This document shows, one piece after another, positions 11,867-24,142 of a DNA stretch of 64,000 nucleotides. Within the stretch, counting starts at the first letter, position 1. Each line of letters begins with the position of its first letter. Origin of the DNA: Eledone cirrhosa. Taxonomy: Eukaryota > Mollusca > Cephalopoda > Octopoda > Eledonidae. The notes under the pieces are model-generated. The model was not told the DNA's origin. It was given only the letters and a program-made list of their open reading frames with translations, and ran no database searches. The stretch spans positions 177,074,074 to 177,138,073 of the forward strand of contig OZ024743.1 in the NCBI GenBank assembly GCA_964016885.1. The letters are read 5' to 3'. The position numbers were made by a program, and so were the translations under genes.

Positions 11867-14800
11867 CTGAGAAAAATAAAAAATTAAGCAAATAAATAAA
11901 TCAAATGAAAAGGTTAACCAATCACTTTAATCAATAATTCTGACTAATAATTGTTTCTACTTTTGGCACAAGGCCAGCAATTACCCAGTACATTACTGGT
12001 ACTTTATTTTATCGACCCCCGTAAGGATGAAAGGCAAAGTTAACCTCGGCGGGATTTGAACTCAGATCGTTAAGGGACGTAACTATGCTGGAAAGCATGT
12101 CCGATACTGCCATTGTAATCAGGACAGCTTTAAATATAACTAAAAGATCCCAATTTTTAGAATAGGTACACGGCACCTCTGTGTGTTGCAAGAAGCAACT
12201 AAAAGGGTTGATGTCAGGAAGGGCATCTGGCTGAAAAGCATTGCTTCAAAAAGCCCCATCCAACCCATGCTAGCATGGAAAAGACAATGTAATGGTGATG
12301 GTGATGATAATAGGGTAGCAACAGCTGTGGCTGAATGGTTAAAGAGTTTGCTCCGCAGTCATGAGGTCTTGGGTTCAATCCCACTATGTGATATCTTGAG
12401 CAAGTGTCTTTACCCATAGCCTCAAGTCAATGAAAGCCTTGTGAGTGAATGTAAGTAGACGGAAACTGTGTGTGGGGCCCCTCCGATGGATTGTGTTATA
12501 ATTCAAAGGTCCAACCTTGACATATACCATGTCATGCAGATCCTGCTTGAGAATTACATTAAGGGTACACGTGTCTGTGGAAAACTCAACTACATACATG
12601 TTAACACAGGATTCAGACACTCAGTTGATTAAACAGTTGAATGCTCCTTGTCAAAACTGACAAACAATACCTCATCAAGATACAAATATGGTAAAACTGA
12701 TGGTGGAGGTGGTGGTGATGTAAATGGTGGCGTTGGCGATGGTGTTTGTGGTGATGGTGGTGGTGATGGTAATGATGGTGATGGTAATGGTGGGGGTGGT
12801 GATGGTGGTGATGGTTGTGATGATGATGGTGGAGGTGTTGTTGATAATGATGATGATGATGGTGGTGTTGATGGTGGTCTTGGTGATGGTGGAGTTGGCG
12901 ATGGTGGTGGCGTTTGTGGTGATGGTTGTGGTTATGGCGGTGTTAGTGATGATGGTGATGGTGGTGGTGATGATGATGGTGATGACGGCAGTGTTCATGG
13001 TGATGTGATGATGGTGGTGGTGAAAATGGTGATGGTGATTGTGGGGGTGGTGACGACAATGATAGTGTGGTGATGATGATGGTGATGGTGGAGGCATTGA
13101 TGGTTGTGGTGGCGATGATAATGGTGGTGATGATAATGATGGTGGTGTTGGTAATAATGGTGGTGTTGGTGATGATTATGGTGATGGTGATGATGTTGAT
13201 GATGATGATGATGTGAATGCAGCCTCCAGTTCTCCTGTGAGGACAGTAACACTAATTAAGTACTAACTTAGTTTGTAATTCAAAGGTCCAACTCTTGCCA
13301 ACATAGAAAATAGACATTATATGATGATGATGATGTAAGCAAGATATGCTCCCTGCCTATTTGAGAAGAAAGTAACCCAAATTAAATACTAACTTGGTTT
13401 GCAACAACGCATCGAACCCATGCTAACATAGAAAAACAGATGCTATATGATGATGATGATGATGATTCAGTTTTCAGTGAAAATCATTTTAAGAGAATTT
13501 TAATATCATCATGTTTATGCCTGCTTCTTGATACTGTCATTGGTTGGATGAGATTTACTCGAGGCAGTGTTTCATGGCTGGATGCTCTTCCTGACACCAG
13601 CATATCCTTTTATTTTTTAGTATAATACTTATTTTCCCTGATTTACATTAAACCAAATAACTGCAGGATGATGGTGGTGATGATATAAATATATGATAAT
13701 AGACTATGAAGCTATCTGATCTCTGTTACCCTATCACATTACTTACCTCAATTCTCAGAGCTTCGTTTGCAGACTTTAAAGTGTCAAAATTCTCATGAAG
13801 ACGTTTGTTTTCTTTATTTTTCTCTTTCAAATGAATCAGAGATTTCTCAAGTTCTTGTTTGTAACCCTTCAGGTCAAAGAAATAATAATAATAATAATTA
13901 AAAGCAAAGATAATGTGGGACCTGACTGTGCAAGCAGACAGAGTTATTGAACACCGAAGATCAGACCAGACATTGTGTTGATTGAAAAAGAGGAGAGAAA
14001 GTGCTGGATGATTGATGTCACAATCCCTGGGGATTGGAGAATTGAAGAGAAAGAATGGGAACAGAAAAGGAACTATTTAGAGTTGAGAGTAGAATCAGTT
14101 AGGTTGTGGAATGTTTTAACAAAGGTGATTCCTGTTCTTATTAGTGAACTGAGATCGATACCAAAGAAATTAGAGAAATTAGAAGAAGTTGGAATACAGC
14201 CTAACATTTCCTGCCTGTAAAAATCAGCTCTTCTTGGCTCAGCCCATATCCTATGAAAGGTACTGGCTAGCTGAGGTGGCCAGACTTGATGGTCAGTTTG
14301 TTCACATCTCTTTGGTGAAAACCAAGGTGCAAAAGTGGAATAGTAGTAGTAACAATAGAAGTAAACTATGGAGAATCAGACAACTAGAAGTGGTACAGAT
14401 TGTGGTTGGTGCACTGAGAGCAGTTAGTAAAAGGTTAGATGCATGGCTTGAAAAGCTAAGAAATACCATGAGGACGGGATTGTTGCAGAAAACAACCTTG
14501 TTAGGAACAGCAAGGATTCTAAAGGGGTGTTAGAAAGTTGAAGGAGAAAGAATGACCTTTGACCATATGCTATGGCTTGCTCTTTTGGTATAGTGACAGT
14601 ATAACATCTACCAGAGCAAAAGTGTTATTAATGATAATAATAATAACAATTTCTGATTTAGGCAGAAAGCCAGCAATTTTTTTTTTTTGGGGGGGGGGGG
14701 GCGATTAAATCAACCCCCACTGCGTGACTGGTACTTTATTTTATTGACCCCTTAAGGATGAAAGGCAAAGTTAACCTCGGCAGGATTTGAACTCAGATCA

Positions 14801-17800
14801 TAAAGGGCTGTAACTCCATGCTGCAAAGCATGGCATCCAACCCTCTACCAATACTGCCAAATCCACTGCCCTCATATAATGATTTCTAGTATAGGCATAA
14901 GGCCAGTAATTTGGGGGAGGAGAAAGTAGATTAAATCGAACCCAGTGCGTAACTAGTACTTTATTTTATCAAACCAGTAAGAATTGAAGGCAAAGCTAAC
15001 CTCAGCTGGATTTGAACTCAGAACGTAAAGTATGTTGTCTGATGCTCTACCAATACTACCAATCCACCGCGCTCAATAAATATAAGAAAATCGTACTTAC
15101 TAGTACTGCTAACTTATTGTGAAGAGCATTGTCAATGTCATTTTGGGAAAGCAAAACTACATTGTATGTTGTGTGACACATTCATGCACCAAAGGTTAAA
15201 CTTTATCCATTATATTTTGTATTCAATTCTGTCTTTAAATGTACAGACATTTATAATAGGAATGTTTAACCTGCAAGTTTTAATGACAGTATGCAATTGT
15301 AAATATTGTACACAGACATTTTGAATCTATGAATATTCTCTATATGTGCTTATGTCTATGTGTATCAGATGCATATTCTCCATATGTGCTTGTGTTGGTG
15401 TGTGTGTGTATAAGATTCATTGTTACTGACTTTCTCAAACTCTCTTCAAAATACCATCAGTTATCTAATGGGCTGAGAAAAGAAAGTGTCATAACAAACC
15501 ATCTTCCTACCCAGGTTGAAACCCGGTGTGATGTATGAGAATGTACAGATATCCAAGGATATAATAGTGATGGTAGTAATAATACTTTCTTGTATTGGCC
15601 ACAAGGGTTTACATATAGGAAAACATTAAGGACAGTGCAGGGCGGTACAAATATGGGTTTCTGTGTATAAAAGGAAACAAAATAACAAAACATGTAATAA
15701 AAAAAATATAAACAGGAATAATACTACAGGCACACACTAAGGGCAGGCCCATTTACACGGGCCATTCTTGCCTCTCTCACCCAACTTTCAACAAACTGGC
15801 TGAATTTCTTATATTGGCCACAAGGGCACACATCATTAGGGACAATACAAGGATGAAAATCAACACAGATTGTGGTTTACATTGAGTAAAGGGAAGAGGA
15901 AATACACAAAAGAAAGCAAGGTGGGTGCTCAGAAAGTACAATAACTAGGGTAAGAACGGGATGGAAGAAGTTTAGGGAACTACTACCACTGCTAGCTGCA
16001 AAAGGCTTCTCCCTCAGAATGAAAGGCAGACTGTATGATGCGTGTATCCGAACAACGATGTTGCATGGTAGTGAGACCTGGGCGCTGAAGGTGAAAGACT
16101 TACGTAGATTAGAGAGAAACGAAGCCTGCATGCTCCGATGGATGTGTAACAGTAATATACGTGAACGACAAAGCATAAAGGAATTGAGAGAGAGACTGAG
16201 CATAAGAGGAATCAAATGCTGCGTGCAGGAGAGGCGGTTACGCTGGTATGGACATGTGATGCGTATGAAGGATGACAGCTGCATAAAAAGGTGCAGAGCA
16301 CTAGAAGTTGATGGAAACCGCGGAGTGGGGAGACCCAAGATGACTTGGGATGAGGTGATAAAAGCCGACCTTACCCAACTACACCTCTCAAAGACAATGA
16401 CACACGACCGTGACTTCTGGCGTCACGCAGTAATACAGGGTACCCGACCTCCCATGGGTACATGCTGAAGCATATAAACAATATGCCCCCACTCCCCCCA
16501 CCGCAAGGTGGTCGTGGAGGTGCCACGGCAAAAAAAAGCACCCAGCCCACACTGTAAAGTGGACGTGTAGGCGCCACGAAAAAGCACCCAGCACTCACTG
16601 TAAATGAGGTTGGTGTTAGGAAGGGCATCCAGCTGTAGAAATCAAGCCAGATCAGTTCCTGTATGAGCAAGGCATGGTCAGCCGACCAGACACTGCCCAC
16701 AACAGGACAACCCGTCTAACCCATGCTAGCGTGGAAGAACGGACGTAAAACGGTGATGATGATGATGATGAAAGCAGTAAATATAATTGTTCCTACTTTT
16801 GGCACAAGGCCAGCAATTATCCCAGTGCATTACTGGTACTTTATTTGATCGACCCTGTACGGTTGAAAGGCAAGGTTAACCTCAGCAGGATTTTGAACTC
16901 AGACCACTAAGGGCCGTAACTCTATGCTGCAAAGCATGCCGTCCAACCCTCTACTGATCATCATCAACATTTTACGTCCGCTCTTCCCTGCTCGCAAGGG
17001 TGGGACGGGTCTTATTCAGCACAGCATCTCTCCACTCGTCACGGTCCTTCGTCATCTCCACCGTGAGCTTCAATGATCTGAGGTCTGTTCTCAGCACCTC
17101 CGCCCATGTTTTTCGTGGTCTACCTCTACCACGTCTTCCTTCAACTGGCATTTCCTGGCACTCCTTCACCCATCGGTCATCCTCCATGCACATCACATGT
17201 CCATCCCATCTCAGTCTCCTCTCCCGTACACTACATTCTATCCCTCTCAGACACAGTTTCTCTCTCAACACATTCATGCTGGGTCGTTCACGCACAGTTA
17301 GACTGCACATCCAACGGAGCATGCTTGCCTCATTTCTCTCCAGCCGTTGCATATCCTCTGCAGTTGCTGCCCATGTCTCACTACCATGCAGCATCGAGCT
17401 CCTCACACAGGCATCATATAACCGGCCTTTCATACGCAGGGAGAAACCCTTCTTCGTCAGCAGAGGAAGAAGCTCCCTAAACTTCTTCCAACCCGTCCTT
17501 ATTCTAGATACTTTTAAAGCCTGTCGGAGCATACTGCCAATAATAATTGTTTCTACTTTTGCCACAGGGCCAGCAATTACCCCAGTACATTACTGGTACT
17601 TTATTTTATCGACCCCCGTAAGGGTGAAAGGCAAAGTTAACGTCAGTGGAATTTGAACTCAGACCATTAAGGGCCGTAACTCTTTATTGCAAAGCATGGC
17701 GTCCGACCCTCTACTGATACTGCCAAAAATTATAATAATAATAATTGTTTCTAATTTTGGCACAAGGCCAGCAATTACTAAGTGCATTACTGGTACTTTA

Positions 17801-17908
17801 TTTTATCGACCCCGTAAGGATGAAAGACAAAGTTAACCCTGGCGGGAATGGCAAGGGCCGTAACTCTATGCGTAAAAGCATGGCGTCCGACCCTCTACCG
17901 ATACTGCC

Positions 17909-17942
<34 letters not shown>

Positions 17943-20900
17943 TAGACATGTAGATCTCTCACAGAGAGAGACATACATGTCTGTACACACATACATATAC
18001 ATACACCCATACATACATTCATACACACAAATGCATACATTCATATATACATGCAAGTATACATGGTCACCTAAATTCTGAGAGAGATGTGTGTGTGTGT
18101 GTGGTCGTATCAACATACAGCGTTTCTAGGGCATTTTTTAAAGCCTGTCGGAGCATCTCTCCTCCCCAGGTCTGAATACAGGAGATCTCCTCCTGAGAAG
18201 GATAAAGAGTGAGAAAGAGATATAGAGAAAGAATCGACCCCAGTACTTGACTGGTACTTTTTTTATCGACCTGGAATGGATGAAAGGCAAAGTTGATCTA
18301 CAAGACACACAGACACACACACATTCATACATACACACCTACAGATATTCACGCACACACACACATATATACATACAAAACATATGCATGTGTACACATA
18401 TAACTCAAAACATACAGATCCACACGTACAATAACATATCTACACACATACACACAAGCACCTATGCAGACATGCATACATATTTACCTAGCTGATGTTG
18501 TCTAAATTCTAATAAAAGCGTTTTATATCTATGTCAGAAACTGGCTCTCTCTCTATTGGTAAAACATTATGAAATAATGGTTTCTTATATAGGCACAAGG
18601 CCAGCAATTTGGGGGAAGGGGGAAGTCGATTAAATCGACCCAGTGCGTGACTGGTACTTTATTTTATCGACCCCCGTAAGGATGAAAGGCAAAGTTAACC
18701 TCGGCAAGATTTGAACTCAGATCATAAAGGGCTGTAACTCTATGCTGCAAAGCATGGCACCCGACCCTCTACCGAATGAAACCAGAAGAATATACACAGA
18801 CACACACATAGAAACATGCATACACACATATGAACATACACATACACACACGTACCTTTTCAATAGCTTCCATTCTTCTTTTAATCTCCAATTCAACAAT
18901 GGTTTGGAAGTTCTTTTGAGAAACTGACAATATTTGTTCTCTTCTTAATAAATCTTTCTTTTTCTCAATGAAAATATGATTTTTTTCCTGTGTCAAGAAA
19001 TAAAACAGAAAACAGATTATATATTTTGTAGCATGGAAAATGGACATTAACCCTTTAGCATTTAAACTGGCCATATTTGGCCAGAATTCTCTCACCTCTT
19101 TCTGTTCAAACCAGTCATAACTAGCACTTATAAAGAAGAAGAAGAAGAAGAAGAAGAAGAAGAAGAAGAAGAAGAAGAAGAAGAAGAAGAAGAAGAAGAA
19201 GAAGAAGAAGAAGAAGAAGAAGAAGAAGAAGAAGAAGAAGAAGAAGAAGAAGAAGAAGAAGAAGAAGAAGAAGAAGAAGAAGAAGAAGAAGAAGAAGAAG
19301 AAGAAGAAGAAGAAGAAGAAGAAGAAGAAGAAGAAGAAGAAGAAGAAGAAGGAGGAGGAGGAGGGGACGATGACTGTTCTTCAGTTGGATCTACCTTGAG
19401 TTTGGAACTGATCTTCTGTAGTTCCTGCATGATTCCTATCACATTTGATTTGGAATGTCTGTCATCTGCACCAGGGTCATCATTGTCATCACTATTACCA
19501 GGGTCACCATTATAATCTACAACATAATATACAGGGAAACATAACAAGTATATATCATTTATGAATGATATTCATCAAAGGTTTTCAAATCTTACGTGAT
19601 AATGCTAAAATCACCATGTGTAATTTTAAATTATGATATTTGTCTTGAGACACACACCTGTAACATAGGATTTACAACTGTAAATTGGGATTAACACCTT
19701 TATCTTACAGCTAGGAGAGGTAACTTGGGCTTTTAATTTTATATAATAATGAAAATTATTCTGCATAGTGCTCAGGTGCACTACAATGCTCAGGTGTACT
19801 TAAAATACACACCTGTAAATTAAGATTCATATCTTTATCTTATGGCTAACACCTGGAACTTAGAATTAACACCTTTATCTTATGATAAGTATCTTATGAT
19901 AAGTATTGGAATTTCCACCAGTATTTTATGGTTAATTTGGAATTTACACATTTATCTTAGTCAGGACCTGCATCTTCGTATTCATATTTTTATCTTGTGT
20001 TTAGCACCTTTAACTTAGGATTAACACATTTATTTTACAGTTAACACATATAACCTGAAATTTACCGCCTTATCTTATAGTTAATGAGATACCTTCATCT
20101 TATGTTCAGCACCTGTAACTTATAGACAATATCTTTATCTTAGGATTCACACATCTAACTTTGGATTGGATTCACACCTTTATCTTAAGATTAGCACTGA
20201 AAGCATCAATCTTAATCTTATAATTAGTGCCTGTATGTTAGGATTCATACCTGCCTCTGTTTTATCAATCTTGAGAATAAGTAGAGACAGTAGCACCTTT
20301 TTTTCTTTCTGAGCAATTTATCTTGATATGGTAAGAATGATAATTTAAATTAATCATAACTATACCTGTATTGATGTGAGGTAAACACTGTTGGGCAATA
20401 TATACAGTGGAACCTCTGTTATTGAACTTAAATTATTCCTGAAGGCCATTTGTCACCCGGAATGTTCATAAACTGAAACTAGGTTTGAACAACTTAAACT
20501 CTTTTCATACTATATTTCTCAAGAAATACAGTCTATATGTTTCAATTAATTTTGAAAATAATCAAGAATTTGGAAGTATTTAGTAAATTAAGTTTTCCAT
20601 TAAGCTTATGTTTGAGACATAATTTAACAAATGCTTCTTACATAAAATTATGATAGAAGATTATAATTTAGATATGAACACTTTGAAATATAAGATTTTG
20701 TATCACAGATCCAGAAGCAGTCTCAAGCAAAACTCCTTCAAATCACACATTACCCTCTTATTCTTTTTGATACCAATTTTTTTTAAACTGCCCCTGGTTC
20801 TAAGATACAAAACTGTTTGTTTTAAAGTCTTTATGTTGATCTAAAAATCTTCCACCACAACAATTTTATTCAAGAACATTTGTTAAATTATGCTTTAACC

Positions 20901-22652
20901 CTTTATCATTTACATTACTCTATATTTACAATTGTATTTTCATGGCAAAGGTTTTTATCTCATATAATTATTGCACAGTATTGAATCTACGAGATTTTGA
21001 TATTATCTTTTTTAGAATAATATGTTAACATAAGTATGAGCAGCCGGTTATGGCCGGTTTGAACAGAAAGAGGTGAGAAGTTCTGGCTGGATACAGTGGG
21101 TTTAAATGCTAAAGAGATAAATGCCAACTTAATAATAACAAAGTTAGTTATTTTACTAAATCCCTCCCAATGTTTGATTATATTTAATGTCTTTCATTAG
21201 AAATATGGTAACAAAAGGGTTAATAAAGCACTAAAACAAAATTGGATAGTGTTATCTTAGATATACTGTGTCTCAAAAGAAAAAAAATGGGATGGTCATA
21301 ACTGGAATGTCTTTTATCAAAAGTCTGTTCAATCAGGGCTGACAAAAGACTACTTTAACCCTTTTGTTACCATATTTCTAATGAAATCCAAAAATTGCCT
21401 TTCATCCTATTAGTGTTGATAAAATAAAGTACCAGTCAAGAACTGGGGTCAATTTAATTAATTTTTCACTTCCACAAAAATACTGGCCCTATGCCTAAAG
21501 TAGAAACCATTATTAAGCTGATGTTTGGAACAAATCTTAACAAAGGTTCATACATAAAATTATGATGGAAGGCTTTTAGAAAAAATACACATTTCAAAAC
21601 AAACAGCTTTGTATCAAAGAACCAAGCGTGGTTTCAGGCAGTTAGGTATTAAAAGGGCTAATAAATTATAAACCATTACCATTTATTTTAACACAGTCTA
21701 TATGTTTCATTGGACGACATTTACATCGTTGCTGACTGTCACTGTCCATAACTGTTTGTAAAGATGCACGACAGAAGTCATACAGGCTTTCTGCAGAATC
21801 ATCGGAATTGTGTCCATTTAATTCTTGATTTGGACTCACTCCAGGTACTGAAATAAAGAAATAAACACCAGTAGCATTTAACATACATATATACATATAT
21901 ATATCATCATCATCATCATCATTTCATTTTACGTCCGCTTTTCCCTGCTAGCAAGGGTGTGACGGGAACTGATTCTGGCTTGATTTCTACAGCTGGATGC
22001 ACTTCCTAACACCAACCTCATTTACAGTGAGTGCTGGGTGCTTTTTTGCCGTGGCACCTCCACGACCACTTTGCAGTGGAATGATAGGGACTTAACGAAT
22101 GTTAAGTTAACTCAACAAGATATGACTTAGAGTTTTTCGTTCTCTCTCATTTTCTCTGTCTCCTCTCTCTCTATATATTTCTCTCTCTCTTGTTCTGTTC
22201 TTTCTCTCTCTTTCCTTCTCTATCTTTTTCTTTCTCCGTAACCCAACGGCTTATTTTAAAAATATCCAATACTAATAATATAATAAAGCTATAACTCCAC
22301 TATCCGGGAGCTTCCAACAGTAATGGTTGCATTATTTAAGGGTCTGACGCTATGCTTTGCAGCAAAGAGTTACGCCCCTTTATGGTTTGAGTTCAAATCC
22401 CGCCGAGGTTAACTTTGCCTTTCATCCTTACGGGGTCGATAAAATAAAGTACCAGTAATGCACTGGATAATTGCTGGCCTTGTGCCAAAAGTAGAAACAA
22501 TTATTTAAGGGTATGTCAATATTTATTTATAAAACTGATCTATATTATATTTTATCTGATGAATGCACACTATAATTTAACTTGGTGTCCTTGAAATATG
22601 TATAATGAAATAAATATGGTTTTATAAATATAGTTTCCATTTGTTAATATCG

Positions 22653-22701
<49 letters not shown>

Positions 22702-23447
22702 ATAATAATAAAATTGAAGACTAAAATCCAAAGAGGGCTCAATAAGGAAAATATATATCAAATATATAAGAACCGTAGAGCAAATATTTATTAAAATAAC
22801 AGATTAAAGTTTAAGCAAAGAATCGCTGCTTTCACCCTTAACGGGATCTTCTGAAACTAACAAAGTCAATCTGTAAACGCAGAACTGGATATTTCAAAAA
22901 ACGTTGCAACCGGAGGAAGACAGGAAGACGATACTTTGGTTCGTGGTAACGTTCGCTGGCAAAGAACGGGAAAAAACGAATAATACGTCATTAATAGGAG
23001 CGGTGAAAAACAATTACGCGCAAAGACAAAACCACATTTATGGTATAAAAGAGGTCGTAGACTAATGTTCTCTTAGGTGGTGCATAGAGACGTTCTCTGG
23101 CAATGAACGAAAAAACGAAGATAATAAGTTATATGTGGAGCGTGGAGAACAAAAGCACGCAAAGACAAAACCACGTTGATTCTTTGCTTAAACTTTAATC
23201 TGTTATTTTAATAAATATATATATATATATATATGTAGAAGTTATATATAATTTGTTGGAATTCCAACAAACATAAATGTTTATAACTGATATAGAGCAC
23301 TCAACATTTTACTGGAGTAAATATTCCAAGATATTAATAAATGGAAACTATATTTATAAAACCATATTTATTTTATTATATATATTTCAAGGGCGACCAA
23401 GCCAATCTAGGTGCGCTTTCATCAGATAAAATACAAAATTTGTGTGC

Positions 23448-23498
<51 letters not shown>

Positions 23499-24111
23499 TT
23501 GTAATAAAATGAAAACGAAATTTCATTTCTCACTCTTAGTACGGCACTTACTTAAATGAAAGTATGTATGTATACGTACATACATATATGTATACAGACG
23601 TACAGTAGCATGCATATATATATATATATACACATATATACATACAGGTACACATACATATATGTACGCATTAGTTTAGCGGACGCTTATTATAGCGCCC
23701 GCTTTGTTCGTTTGTAAACAGACTGAACAGTATACATATATATATATATATATATATATATCTCATGGAGGCACATGGTTTAGTGGTTAGAGCATTGGCC
23801 TTGCAATCGAAAGGTTGTGAGTTCAATTCTCAGACCGGGTGATGTGTTGTTTCCTTGAGCAAGACACTTTATTTCACATTGCTCCAGTTTACTCAGCTGT
23901 AGAAATGAGATGATAGGGACTGGGGTCCCTATCATTCCACTGCAAAGTGGTTGTGGAGGTGCCACGGCAAAAAAGCACCCACCACTCACTGTAAATGAGG
24001 TTGATGTTAGGAAGGGCATCCAGCTGTAGAAATCAAGCCAAAATCAGTTACCGTCCCACCCTTGCAGGCAGGGAAAAGCGGACGTAAAATGATATGAAAT
24101 GATGATATATC

Positions 24112-24142
<31 letters not shown>

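Noticed and set aside
12648..13252. Gly/Asp-rich and His/Thr-rich open frames
   Set aside because: They are readings of the ggt/gat array in several frames at once; no gene signals.
15106..18530. Two possible extra CCDC138 exons (18490-18530 and 15105-15160) with coil-like reading
   Set aside because: They match each other's phase, but together add 97 nt, which would shift the frame between exons 4 and 5, whose direct joining already gives the expected spacing. The first also lies in a CATA-like segment repeated at 32195.
19128..19394. Long poly-serine protein tail on the minus strand
   Set aside because: It is the (TTC)n microsatellite read past the exon 3 donor AAG|gtagat; the next exon matches that donor's phase.
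23762..23835. True tRNA gene
   Set aside because: The A and B boxes belong to a SINE head; the cloverleaf is not maintained and the SINE body follows directly.
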